From NCBI RefSeq assembly GCF_005871185.1, contig NZ_SWKN01000007.1:186001-250000 (forward strand): DNA of 64,000 bases, given 5' to 3'. Below, piece by piece: positions 17,659 to 26,239 of this stretch. The position numbers and the translations under genes are program-made. Position 1 is the first letter of the stretch; every line of letters starts with the position of its first letter. The notes under the pieces are model-generated. The model was not told the DNA's origin, made no database searches, and saw only the letters and a list, made by a program, of their open reading frames with translations. The DNA comes from Limnobacter alexandrii. GTDB lineage: Bacteria > Pseudomonadota > Gammaproteobacteria > Burkholderiales > Burkholderiaceae_B.

Positions 17659-20080
17659 TCAATCCCATTTGGCTCAAAAAGCGCAGCATTTCAACCGGAT
17701 TGACTTTACTGGTGTCCACATCAATTGTCACCTTGCCCAACTTGCCCTGAAAAGGATTGGGGCCGCTGTACCGGGTCGACACCTGGTTTCCAAGGTCGGA
17801 ACCCACAGTAAAACCATCATAACTGGTTGAGAACAGCACGCGCTTGAAGGTGTGTTTGGCCACTTGCTGGCCATTCACAAACAAGGCGCCCTCGCCGTCG
17901 AATGGTCGGCCAGTCATGCGCTGCTGGTATTTGATTTTCAGTTTCCCTTCCGGCAATACGGCATTCGATTCCATTCGCTCAACATAGGGCACCAGGCTTT
18001 GCTCGTAACACAGCTTGCCGTTTTGAATGTACAAAACCCAGCCTGCGTACTTCGCCCCCTGAGCCAGCAGCACGCCATCGCCCGCCGCATTGTTGCGCTC
18101 ACATTCCAGCTCGATGGTGTGAGACAAACCACACACAATCGGCGCCACGTCGCGGGCCAAACGCTCCACGGGTGGGTAAAAATCCCAACGTGCACGAAGC
18201 CCTTTCTCTTGCCTGTCTTGCACCAGGCGCAGCACCAGGTTTCGGTCGTCCAGTGGCAATACATTGTGCTGTTGCGCGGCCTGCAACCATTTGTCCTTCA
18301 AGCGTGCAACCACTTCCGGAAACTGGCTTGAAAGGTCTGTGCCCTCGGCTGGGTCCTTGCTTAAATCGTAGAGTTCCCAAACATCATCTTCAAAAGGTTT
18401 GCCTCGGGTGTGACGCGCCACTGCACGCCAATTGTTTTCCATGTAGGCACGGTGACCACCCAACTCAAAATACTGTTCAGTGCGGGTTGGGCTGTCGGGT
18501 TTCGCAAAAGTGGGCAGTACACTTTGGCCCTCGATTGGTTTTTGAGGCTGCCCTTTGTACACCGAGGGGCGCTCTACACCCGTGGCTTCAAGCAAGGTGG
18601 GGAACAAATCAACCACATGCACGAAGTTCTCGCGCAATTCGCCTTGCGCGGAAATACCCTTGGGCCAACTTACAATCAGCGGATCAGCCACACCGCCCAA
18701 GTGTGCATACTGCTTGTACATTTTGAATGGCGTGTTCGATGCACTGGCCCAACCCATGGGGTAATGGGGAAAGGTTCCTTCCTCGCCAAGCACGTCATAC
18801 AGTTGCGCAGCTTCCTCAACAGGAATCGGTCGACCAAATGCAGGTGCAAACACATTGGGTGTGCCCGTGGGCGTGCCTTCAGGCGAACCACCATTGTCAG
18901 AGAACAACACCACAATCGTATTCTCGCGCACGCCCAGTTCATCCAGGCTTTGCATCAGACGCTCAATGTTCGAATCCATATTGCTCATCAAGCCTGCATA
19001 CACTTCCATGTAGCGTGCTGTAATTTTTTTATGCGCTTCCGGTAGCTTGTCCCAACTGTCTGAACCAAATGAAAGCGGTGGCAATTCAACTGTGTCCGGC
19101 ATGATGCCAAGCGCCTTTTGCCGCGCAAGGCGCTCGGTGCGCACGGCATCCCAACCTTTGTCGTATTGGCCCTTGTACGCATCACGCTCACTGGCACGGG
19201 CTTGCAAAGGCGAATGTGGCCCTGGGAAAGCAAGGTGCAGGTAGAACGGTCGCCCCGGCTCCAATGCCTGCTGAGTGCGAATGTAGGTAATGGCGCGATC
19301 GGTCAGGTCATCGCACACAAAATAATCGGGGGTGTCTGGTGGCTCGACTGGTGCAATGCCATCGAACAATTCCGAAGGTTTGAAGTAATCTGTTGAATGC
19401 CCTTGAAACCAGTACGCACGGTCAAAACCGCGTTGTGTGGGCCAGTTGTCGTAAGGACCATTGGCACCAGTGGTGTGTGCATTGTTGACGTGCCATTTGC
19501 CACTGAGAAAAGTTGACCACCCTGCCCCTTGCAACACCTCGGCCAGGGTGGCGGCTTCATGGGTTAAATCACCACGGTAACCTGGATAGCCAGCATCAAT
19601 GTCGGCCAGCCAGCCCATGCCCGCAGAATGATGATTCAAACCCGTCAAAAAGGAGGCGCGAGTGGGAGAACACATGGAACAGGTGCGAAAGTTGGTGTAC
19701 TGCAAACCTGTTTTTGCGAGCGTATCAATTGCAGGCGTTTTGATCTCACTGCCATAACAACCCAAATCGGAAAAACCACAATCGTCCAGCAAAATGACAA
19801 CCACATTCGGTGCGCCCTCTTTCGCCTTGGCTTTGCTGGCGGTTGCCGGGCGAGAATCCTGAAACGACAAGGCAACCTGCGCAGCCTCGCCTTCCGGCAG
19901 GGCTTTGGGCGTCATCAATGCACGCGCCTTTGTGTTGGCCACATGCGCACCGGTGGCAGCAACGCCCACCGTGGCTGCACCCACAGCAAGGCCAGACAGG
20001 AATGCACGTCGTTTCAAGCGTTTGGGAGACAAGTCTTCGGAATTGTTGTCCTCGTTTTGATCATCACTGTGCTGCGCCAT
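17651..20080 (-). CDS. Tat-exported arylsulfatase
   Basis: This 809-residue alkaline-phosphatase-superfamily sulfatase hydrolyses sulfate esters. The formylglycine site is Cys137 in CSPTRASFLTG, with metal ligands in ILLDDCGFSD (Asp99/Asp100) and FSDNGG. The N-terminus has a twin-arginine export signal (RLKRRAFLSGLAVGAA), so it folds and is activated by the overlapping FGE in the cytoplasm, then leaves through Tat. The C-terminal ~230 residues form an extra domain beyond the usual sulfatase core. It starts at ATG 20080 after GAGGGG. Substrate is unknown (aryl, alkyl or sugar sulfate). Confidence 0.95.
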   Translation of the reverse strand: MAQHSDDQNEDNNSEDLSPKRLKRRAFLSGLAVGAATVGVAATGAHVANTKARALMTPKALPEGEAAQVALSFQDSRPATASKAKAKEGAPNVVVILLDDCGFSDLGCYGSEIKTPAIDTLAKTGLQYTNFRTCSMCSPTRASFLTGLNHHSAGMGWLADIDAGYPGYRGDLTHEAATLAEVLQGAGWSTFLSGKWHVNNAHTTGANGPYDNWPTQRGFDRAYWFQGHSTDYFKPSELFDGIAPVEPPDTPDYFVCDDLTDRAITYIRTQQALEPGRPFYLHLAFPGPHSPLQARASERDAYKGQYDKGWDAVRTERLARQKALGIMPDTVELPPLSFGSDSWDKLPEAHKKITARYMEVYAGLMSNMDSNIERLMQSLDELGVRENTIVVLFSDNGGSPEGTPTGTPNVFAPAFGRPIPVEEAAQLYDVLGEEGTFPHYPMGWASASNTPFKMYKQYAHLGGVADPLIVSWPKGISAQGELRENFVHVVDLFPTLLEATGVERPSVYKGQPQKPIEGQSVLPTFAKPDSPTRTEQYFELGGHRAYMENNWRAVARHTRGKPFEDDVWELYDLSKDPAEGTDLSSQFPEVVARLKDKWLQAAQQHNVLPLDDRNLVLRLVQDRQEKGLRARWDFYPPVERLARDVAPIVCGLSHTIELECERNNAAGDGVLLAQGAKYAGWVLYIQNGKLCYEQSLVPYVERMESNAVLPEGKLKIKYQQRMTGRPFDGEGALFVNGQQVAKHTFKRVLFSTSYDGFTVGSDLGNQVSTRYSGPNPFQGKLGKVTIDVDTSKVNPVEMLRFLSQMGLNV

Positions 20081-20128
20081 GCTTGTCCCCTCTGTTGAAT
20101 TGGTGTGTCAGTTTTCTTATTGCTTAAC

Positions 20129-20151
20129 TAGTGACACTATTTGTGTCACTA
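20129..20151. promoter_or_regulatory. 23-bp palindromic operator
   Basis: TAGTGACAC and GTGTCACTA are perfect 9-bp arms around a TATTT spacer. It sits between the divergent sulfatase (start 20080) and GST-like gene (start 20189), close to both starts. The size and symmetry suit a TetR-family dimer, most simply the TetR encoded after the GST-like gene. Confidence 0.7.
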
Positions 20152-20188
20152 TATACAAAAGAAATTCGAATCTCAAGGAGTCAAACAC

Positions 20189-21277
20189 ATGGCAATGCCA
20201 AAAGTTTTGAAGGTGCATGGTCTGGATCTTTCTTACTTCACCGGAAAGCTTGAAGCCTACTTGCGTGGCAAGCAAATTCCTTATGAACTGATAGAAATGG
20301 ACACCAGCGACTTTAAACGCTGCGGCAAGGCAACTGGTGTGGCACAAATGCCCCAAGTGGAGTGGCTCGATGGGCAATGGCTGAGCGACACCACCTTGAT
20401 CATCGAATTTCTGGAAAAGTTGAAACCGGAAACGTCCATCATGCCTGAACACCCCACGCTTCGATTTCTCGCGCAACTGCTGGAAGACTTTGGCGATGAA
20501 TGGCTGTGGAGGCCAGCGCTTTACTATCGCTGGGCCCATGCGCAAGACGCAAGGCTGATGAGCCACCGCCTGGCCGACGGCATGATGCGAGATGTACCGT
20601 TGCCTTTCTTCATGCGGCGCTGGGTGATTCTAAACCGACAACAACTGCACTTTTTATGGCTTGACGGTGTACGAAAGCGCACGGCCAGACGGGTTGAGGC
20701 GCACTATCTGGAAACGCTGGATGCACTTGAATCAGTTTTGAACAATCAACCCTTCATTCTTGGCCAACGCCCAACACTGGCCGACTATGGTCTGTATGGC
20801 AGCATGTTCAGGCATTTTTTTTGCGACCCCACACCGGCAAGAATAATGCGCACTCGCGCCCCGGCCGTGCATGAATGGGTTGCTCGCCTGTGGAACACAA
20901 CATTGGCCGACTACAACAACACGCCTATACCAACAGAAACGCCCAGTGATTTAAAGCCACTGCTAAACATTGTGTGCAATGAATTCTTGCCCTATATGCA
21001 GGCCAATGAGGACGCGATTGAACGCGGTGTAAGGAAATTTGAATTCAATAGCCAGTCAGTCCAATTCAAACTGCCCACACAACGTTATCGTGCCTGGCGC
21101 TACCAACGCTTGCGAATGCGCTACCAGTCACTGGATCGCCCGAGCCAACAAGAATTGAACGCGTGTTTTCCCGAACTGGGCACAGCACTGGCCAAACCTG
21201 TAACATGCCCAATCGAGGCAAGAATCAAGGGATTGCCCATTACCACACCCACAACAATGACAAGCAGAACATGGTGA
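20189..21277 (+). CDS. Long GST-like protein (paralogue 1)
   Basis: The start ATG 20189 has an AAGGAG ribosome site. The 362-residue protein has an N-terminal thioredoxin-like GST domain (LKVHGLDLSYFTGKLEAYLRGKQIPYE, then AQMPQVEW and DTTLIIEFLE) and a helical GST domain (QPFILGQRPTLADYGLYGSMF). It is about 140 residues longer than classic GSTs, with a basic C-terminal extension. LSYFTGK is the likely active-site loop. Function is unknown. It overlaps the downstream TetR gene by 7 nt. It is a clear paralogue of the protein starting at 22551. Confidence 0.8.
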   Translation: MAMPKVLKVHGLDLSYFTGKLEAYLRGKQIPYELIEMDTSDFKRCGKATGVAQMPQVEWLDGQWLSDTTLIIEFLEKLKPETSIMPEHPTLRFLAQLLEDFGDEWLWRPALYYRWAHAQDARLMSHRLADGMMRDVPLPFFMRRWVILNRQQLHFLWLDGVRKRTARRVEAHYLETLDALESVLNNQPFILGQRPTLADYGLYGSMFRHFFCDPTPARIMRTRAPAVHEWVARLWNTTLADYNNTPIPTETPSDLKPLLNIVCNEFLPYMQANEDAIERGVRKFEFNSQSVQFKLPTQRYRAWRYQRLRMRYQSLDRPSQQELNACFPELGTALAKPVTCPIEARIKGLPITTPTTMTSRTW

Positions 21278-21837
21278 AAGTAGACGGTCGTACCACGCGC
21301 GGACAAGCCAATAAAAAGCAAATTGTTCAGGCACTGATTGAACTGATTCGAGAAGGCTACCCAGCGCCCACGGCAGAAATGGTTTCTGCACGCGCCGGGG
21401 TTGGCCTGCGCACTGTATTCAGGCATTTCAAAGACATGGAAACGCTTTACCGGGAAATGACAAGCGAGGTGGATGCGATTGTGGCACCTGTCCTGGCCAC
21501 CCCGGTTTTGGGCAATAACCTTCAAGAAAAACTGATGCATGCGATTGAGCGCCGCGCCGACATGTTTGAAAAGCTGGCCCCGCTTCAGGCTGCAAGCCTG
21601 GTGCACTTGCACGAGTCGCAATACCTGAGGGACAGGCAAGCCAGCACGGTTGAATTGCAGCGTCACTTGCTCAAGGCTTTTTTACCCAGCGAAATTGTCA
21701 AAGACAAAGCCTTGTTTGAGGCGTTAGATTTGGTGCTCAGTATTGAAACCTGGCTAAGGCTTCGCAGGGAACAAAAGCTCAGCGTGAAAGCCGCCAAAAA
21801 AGTGCTTCAGCGCAGCGTGGAACAATTGCTGAAGTGA
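21271..21837 (+). CDS. TetR-family repressor, coupled to GST-like gene
   Basis: I place the start at ATG 21271, inside the last codons of the GST-like gene (ATGGTGA overlap, 7 nt). The resulting 188-residue protein starts MVKVDGRTTRGQANKK, the normal distance from a TetR helix-turn-helix (VSARAGVGLRTVFRHFKDMETLYREM). Upstream starts would add 36 residues with no ribosome site. The C-terminal ligand domain is unspecific. It probably represses its own operon through the palindrome at 20129-20151. Confidence 0.85.
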   Translation: MVKVDGRTTRGQANKKQIVQALIELIREGYPAPTAEMVSARAGVGLRTVFRHFKDMETLYREMTSEVDAIVAPVLATPVLGNNLQEKLMHAIERRADMFEKLAPLQAASLVHLHESQYLRDRQASTVELQRHLLKAFLPSEIVKDKALFEALDLVLSIETWLRLRREQKLSVKAAKKVLQRSVEQLLK

Positions 21838-21841
21838 ATGG

Positions 21842-22435
21842 CTAGATAAGACTGTGCAGCAAGGCATCAAATTGTTCGATGCCTTGTTCGCGAGTTAGCA
21901 CGCCATCGCGAATCAACTGGCGAATTCCCCAAAACGACAGAATAACCATCCAAGCAAGACCGGTGGCAGCTGCTTGATCCAGGTCTTTCGCTTTTCGAAT
22001 CGCGGGCACCCAAAGCTTCAAAATCACATCGCGAATACCCAATCGAATGGTCTCAAGCTCGGGCGAATTCAAACCCGAACCAGCAATCAATTGCCACAAC
22101 GCATCACCCTTGCCCACTGGCATGTCCAAAGAAACCAATACCGCCGCACGTATCGCCTGTTTGATGTCATGGGGATTGCTGGTAATGGCCAGGGCTGTAC
22201 CTTGCATGGTGTCGGTGAAAATGGCCCAGGCAGTGGCACCCAGCAAACTTTCAAGGTTTGGAAAGTGCTGGTACACCAACTGGCGGCTGACACCAGCCCT
22301 GTCGGCCAAAGCACTCATGTTCAACACGCCCCAGCCCGCTTCTTCGACCAGATCTGCGGCCGCGTTCAGCAGCGATTTTCTGCGATCGTCCTTGCCAAGG
22401 TAAGGCCTTTTTTCCTGTGTTGCGCGTGCGTTCAT
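21842..22435 (-). CDS. TetR-family repressor, divergent
   Basis: This 197-residue protein has an N-terminal DNA-binding domain (LLNAAADLVEEAGWGVLNMSALADRAGVSRQLVYQHFPNLESLL, in TetR layout). The rest is the usual ligand and dimer domain. It starts at ATG 22435, without a strong ribosome site. It is divergent from the second GST-like gene, and the intervening palindromes at 22462-22479 are its likely operator, which would let it control both itself and the GST-SDR operon. It is convergent with the other TetR gene, 4 bp apart. Confidence 0.87.
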   Translation of the reverse strand: MNARATQEKRPYLGKDDRRKSLLNAAADLVEEAGWGVLNMSALADRAGVSRQLVYQHFPNLESLLGATAWAIFTDTMQGTALAITSNPHDIKQAIRAAVLVSLDMPVGKGDALWQLIAGSGLNSPELETIRLGIRDVILKLWVPAIRKAKDLDQAAATGLAWMVILSFWGIRQLIRDGVLTREQGIEQFDALLHSLI

Positions 22436-22461
22436 TCAAATGAGCTGAGAGGTTGAAGCTG

Positions 22462-22479
22462 GTCACAGTGTGACACACT
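22462..22479. promoter_or_regulatory. Two interlocked palindromes, candidate TetR operator
   Basis: GTCACA-G-TGTGAC (22462-22474) and AGTGTG-A-CACACT (22467-22479) are both perfect 13-bp palindromes that share eight bases. They lie 27 bp from the TetR start and 10 bp upstream of the -35 box of the GST-like gene. Confidence 0.65.
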
Positions 22480-22489
22480 TCCAAAGAAA

Positions 22490-22519
22490 TTGACATGGTG
22501 TAAATATTAATGTTTTAAT
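22490..22519 (+). promoter_or_regulatory. Sigma-70 promoter for GST-SDR operon
   Basis: A perfect -35 TTGACA (22490-22495) and -10 TTTAAT (22514-22519, 5/6) are 18 bp apart. Transcription would start near 22526, which excludes a start codon at 22518 and supports ATG 22551. Confidence 0.65.
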
Positions 22520-22550
22520 GAATTATTCGAAACCCGCAAACAAGGGTCAC

Positions 22551-23681
22551 ATGAGACAAACCTACACTTTGTATGGCTGGCATCTTTCCTATTTCACAGG
22601 CAAGGCGCTTTGCTATTTGCGTTACAAACAAGTAGACCACGTGCTCAAGGCAGTGAATCTGTTTACGTTGACCCGAACCATCAAGAGAAAAACCGGTGCG
22701 GCAGTCATGCCGGTGCTGAAAACACCCTCGGGTGAATGGATACAAGACACCAGCGAGATCATTGACTACATTGAGTCGCTGCACCACAAGAACCCGGTAA
22801 CACCCAATACCCCGGTCCAGGAATTTGCTTCCATGCTGTTGGAGGCCTGGGGCGATGAATGGTGGGTGCCAATTGCCATGCACACGCGCTGGAATTACCC
22901 GGAAAACTTTGCCTTGTTTGAACATGACGCCGGGAAAGCCTTGCTGCCGTGGGCACCACGATTTTTACAGAACAAGGCAGCGCAGCGCCCTGCAAAAATG
23001 CTGCGAGGCATGCTGCCCTTTGTGGGCATAGTGCCCGAGCAATACAGCACCATGAATGAATGGACTGTGCACATGCTGGATGCTTTGAACCGGCACTTTG
23101 AACAGTTTCCGTTTCTACTTGGTGCACGGCCCAGCCTTGGCGACTTTGGCCTTGTTGGCACCATGTATGGTCACCTTGGTCGCGACCCCTGGCCCAAACG
23201 GGAATTGATCGAACCGAGAGCTCATTTGAATGCATGGCTGGAACGCATGAAGAACCCGGCTGTGCATGCAGACCAGGCGCTGTTGGGCAACGATGAAATT
23301 CCTGCGACCTTAAACCCGGTTTTCAACTCCATATTCGAGGAATTCATACCGATGGTGGCACAGGTTGGCGAGTTGGCTACGCGGTACGCACAGCAAAATG
23401 GCTTGAATCAGCGTCTTCCCCGACGCATCGGCGAAGTAACAACCACCATGGGCGGAAAACCCTTCAAGCGAGGTGCCCTGCCCTACATGATCTGGATGAT
23501 GCAACGCGCACTCGACAGCTACCAGCAAATGGCCGATAGCGACAAACACGATGTTCGCACCTGGCTTAAGCAACACAACGCAGAACAAATATTGAACCTG
23601 AACCTGCCCCGCGTAGAGCGCCGGGCATTGACCGTGGCAGTAACCGCAATGCCAAAACAAAGCATGGAGAATGCAGCTTGA
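22551..23681 (+). CDS. Long GST-like protein (paralogue 2)
   Basis: The start ATG 22551 has AAGGG 5 nt upstream and matches the N-terminus of paralogue 1. An ATG at 22518 is in frame but lies in the promoter. The 376-residue protein has the same layout as its paralogue: thioredoxin-like domain with HLSYFTGKALCYLRYKQ, then AVMPVLKT and DTSEIIDYIE, GDEWW in the interdomain region, FLLGARPSLGDFGLVGTMY in the helical domain, and a C-terminal extension with a tryptophan-rich patch (YMIWMMQRALDSYQQMAD). Substrate is unknown. Its stop overlaps the TTG start of the SDR gene (TTGA). Confidence 0.8.
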   Translation: MRQTYTLYGWHLSYFTGKALCYLRYKQVDHVLKAVNLFTLTRTIKRKTGAAVMPVLKTPSGEWIQDTSEIIDYIESLHHKNPVTPNTPVQEFASMLLEAWGDEWWVPIAMHTRWNYPENFALFEHDAGKALLPWAPRFLQNKAAQRPAKMLRGMLPFVGIVPEQYSTMNEWTVHMLDALNRHFEQFPFLLGARPSLGDFGLVGTMYGHLGRDPWPKRELIEPRAHLNAWLERMKNPAVHADQALLGNDEIPATLNPVFNSIFEEFIPMVAQVGELATRYAQQNGLNQRLPRRIGEVTTTMGGKPFKRGALPYMIWMMQRALDSYQQMADSDKHDVRTWLKQHNAEQILNLNLPRVERRALTVAVTAMPKQSMENAA

Positions 23682-24427
23682 GCAAAACAGTTGTTATTAC
23701 AGGGGCCTCATCGGGCATTGGAAAAGCATTGGCACTTGAATTTGCACAGCGCGGTTACAACCTTGGCCTGGCTGCACGCAGGCTGGACAAACTTGAAGCA
23801 CTACGTGCCGAGATCGCTTTGATGCCTGGTTGCCAGAATCTGCAAGTCGAAATCATTGAACTTGATGTTAACAACACCAGTGCCGTTGGGCCAACTTTGC
23901 ACACAGTATTCAGCCATTTGAACCAGGTTGATGTGGTCATTGTGAACGCGGGAGTGAATAAACTCACGGGCGTGGGCAAAGGACAACTGAACGATGAACT
24001 GGGCTTGATGCAAACCAACCTGATGGGTGCAATCGCCACCGTGAATGCTGCAGTGGAATGGTTTAAAAAGGCCGGTGGTGGCCATGTGGTGGGAATTTCA
24101 TCGCTGGCTTCGCTTGCCCCCATCCCGAAGCAAGCAGCCTATTGTGCAACCAAGGCCGGCTTCTCCATGTACCTGGATGCCGCTGCCATTGAATTGAAAA
24201 AATACAAAATTGATTTCACCAAAATTCTTCCCGGCTTTGTCAAAACTGACATTGTTGATGACATGGACAAGTTTCCGTTTTTGGTTTCGGCAGAACAAGC
24301 TGCCCGGGAAATGGCCAAGCACATTGAAAAACGCCGCAGCGTGGGTGTGGTACCAAGCTACCCCTGGAAACTGTTAAAGCCCTTGCTGGCCAATATGCCC
24401 ACAGGTGTTTGGCGCTACATGAAATGA
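23678..24427 (+). CDS. Short-chain dehydrogenase/reductase
   Basis: This 249-residue SDR starts at TTG 23678 in a 4-nt TTGA overlap with the GST-like gene. It shows TGASSGIG at residues 8-15, NAG near 90 and the catalytic YCATK. The late segment KILPGFVKTDIVDDM is typical of SDRs near DltE/YqjQ-type enzymes. It likely works on the same substrate as the GST-like protein, perhaps reducing a carbonyl or hydroxyl intermediate. That is an inference from coupling alone. Confidence 0.9.
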   Translation: MSKTVVITGASSGIGKALALEFAQRGYNLGLAARRLDKLEALRAEIALMPGCQNLQVEIIELDVNNTSAVGPTLHTVFSHLNQVDVVIVNAGVNKLTGVGKGQLNDELGLMQTNLMGAIATVNAAVEWFKKAGGGHVVGISSLASLAPIPKQAAYCATKAGFSMYLDAAAIELKKYKIDFTKILPGFVKTDIVDDMDKFPFLVSAEQAAREMAKHIEKRRSVGVVPSYPWKLLKPLLANMPTGVWRYMK

Positions 24428-24434
24428 ACAAACC

Positions 24435-25238
24435 ATGAAGCCCTCCTATTCCGTTCTTGGATTCATTGCAGTGGCTGCACTGATCGGTGTGCTCGAATGG
24501 CGCAGCAGCGAGCAGGCCGCCAGCAATGAACTGGTGGTGACTGAGGCACAGCGTGCCTTCGTGCGCGAACAAGTGCTGCAAGCGGGCGAACAATCCGTAA
24601 GCTCCGCAAGCTACGAGCAAGCAATGGCCACTTACATTGATGAGGAAATTCTGTACCGGGAAGGTTTGAAGCTGGGTTTGGAAAAAGACGACTTGATCGT
24701 AAAGCGGCGCGTGGTGCAGAAAATGCGCTTTGTGCTGGAAGACATGACCCCAATTGCATCGCCCACGCAGGCGCAACTTCAAACCTGGCTGGATCAAAAC
24801 ACGCAGCGCTATCAAACCGAGCAAACGATTATTTTTGATCACCATTTCTTCAGCCGTGGCAAACGCGGCGATGAGGCCATTTATCAGGCTGGCCTTGCTC
24901 GCAATAGTTTGCTTGCAGGTCAGGAAGTGGCTGGCGACCCGTTTCCCCTGCACACAGGTTCTGAACTACTGAGCCGGGAAAGAATTACCAAAGAATTTGG
25001 TGTGCCCACCAGCAAAACCATTTTTGACTTGCCCCTTGGTGAGTGGTCGCAGCCCGTGCAATCACCACTGGGTGTGCACCTGTTTAAGGTGACCCAGAAA
25101 AATGCCGGCCGTACCATGACACTTGAAGAGGCAGGCAGTCAACTTCGATCCGACTTGATTGCAGCCCAGCGAGAGGCCGTCAACGACGCCGGCCTGGCTG
25201 CCCTGCGTGCCACCTACTCCATCAAGGAAGTCCCGTGA
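24435..25238 (+). CDS. Membrane-anchored parvulin-type peptidyl-prolyl isomerase
   Basis: This 267-residue protein has one N-terminal hydrophobic segment (YSVLGFIAVAALIGVLEW), a SurA-like helical region (YIDEEILYREGLKLGLEKDDLIVKRR) and a C-terminal parvulin-like part (IFDLPLGEWSQPVQSPLGVHLFKVTQ). The catalytic half lacks a clearly complete parvulin active site, so it may act mainly as a chaperone. Its GTGA end overlaps the HupE start by 4 nt, tying it to the HupE-DUF3604 cassette. It probably helps fold an exported partner. Confidence 0.82.
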   Translation: MKPSYSVLGFIAVAALIGVLEWRSSEQAASNELVVTEAQRAFVREQVLQAGEQSVSSASYEQAMATYIDEEILYREGLKLGLEKDDLIVKRRVVQKMRFVLEDMTPIASPTQAQLQTWLDQNTQRYQTEQTIIFDHHFFSRGKRGDEAIYQAGLARNSLLAGQEVAGDPFPLHTGSELLSRERITKEFGVPTSKTIFDLPLGEWSQPVQSPLGVHLFKVTQKNAGRTMTLEEAGSQLRSDLIAAQREAVNDAGLAALRATYSIKEVP

Positions 25239-26239
25239 ACCGGCTGGCTTTCGCTTTTGTGCTTTGCATGGGTTTGCATGGCGCACCTGGAACAGGCCAT
25301 GCCCACGAGATGGGTACTTCTGCATTGATTGTTCATGAAAGTACTCAAGGCACGGGGCAGTTTGTATTCAAACGCACTGTGGGCTCGGACGACAAAATAC
25401 CTCCGGTTGATTTTCAGTTTTCGCCAGCCTGCGAATTGCGCGATGTCAGCACGGAGTGGGAAGGCAACACGGAATTGATTCAACGCGGCAATTTTTTCTG
25501 CAGCAAAACACTGGCTGAACATGACATTGACGCAAACGGATTCACCCGCCTTGCACCCGACTTGATTGTTCTTGCAACCCCACTGCAAGGTGACCGAATT
25601 CACGCGGTACTTACACCAAAGCAGGCCAGCCTTTCACTGGGCGATGAAATCCACCAAACACCACCTCTGGAGTACCTGAGTATCGGGATTGAACACATTG
25701 TGTTCGGTCTGGACCATGTACTGTTTGTCACCGGGCTTTATTTGCTGTGGAAAAAACGCGAGCAAAATTTGAAGCAATTGATTGGGCAATTCACACTGTT
25801 CACTGTGGGTCACAGCCTGACCCTGGCTTTGCTGGTGCTGGGCTGGATTGCAGTACCCACCCGCGCCATTGAGGCGTGGATTGCGCTGAGTGTGTTGTGG
25901 CTGGCCTGGGAATTGGTGCGCAAAGAACCTGCCCGGCAATCGAATTGGTCCCACCTCTTATTGATTGCAGCTTTTGGTTTGTTACATGGCTCAGGCTTTG
26001 CCTTGTCGATGGAAGAACGAGGATTTCCAGAAGACGCCCTTTTGAGCACCTTGCTGCTGTTTAACATTGGCATAGAAATCGGCCAGCTGTGGATTGTCAC
26101 GGTGCTGGCCACTGCGTTCGCACTGCTCGAGAAAACCCACCTGCCCAATAGCACACGCCTTGCCCAACACGCGCTAACCCTTTGCATTGGCGGCGCTGCC
26201 CTGTACTGGACGATTGAAAGGATTCACAGCTATGTTTGA
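25235..26239 (+). CDS. HupE/UreJ-family membrane protein
   Basis: This 334-residue protein starts at GTG 25235, in a 4-nt overlap with the PPIase gene. It has a signal peptide (cleavage near GHA-HE), a periplasmic domain of ~120 residues, then six membrane helices with HupE/UreJ motifs: His154-X5-Asp160-His161 in EHIVFGLDHVLF, GHSLTLAL and LLHGSGFA. HupE and UreJ move nickel or cobalt, and this long form with a periplasmic domain is less studied. Its stop overlaps the DUF3604 start by 8 nt. It may supply a metal to the exported DUF3604 protein. Confidence 0.86.
   Translation: MNRLAFAFVLCMGLHGAPGTGHAHEMGTSALIVHESTQGTGQFVFKRTVGSDDKIPPVDFQFSPACELRDVSTEWEGNTELIQRGNFFCSKTLAEHDIDANGFTRLAPDLIVLATPLQGDRIHAVLTPKQASLSLGDEIHQTPPLEYLSIGIEHIVFGLDHVLFVTGLYLLWKKREQNLKQLIGQFTLFTVGHSLTLALLVLGWIAVPTRAIEAWIALSVLWLAWELVRKEPARQSNWSHLLLIAAFGLLHGSGFALSMEERGFPEDALLSTLLLFNIGIEIGQLWIVTVLATAFALLEKTHLPNSTRLAQHALTLCIGGAALYWTIERIHSYV

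Noticed and set aside
22518-22550. ATG 22518 as start of the second GST-like gene
   Set aside because: It lies in the -10 region of a good promoter and lacks a ribosome site, and ATG 22551 aligns with the paralogue.
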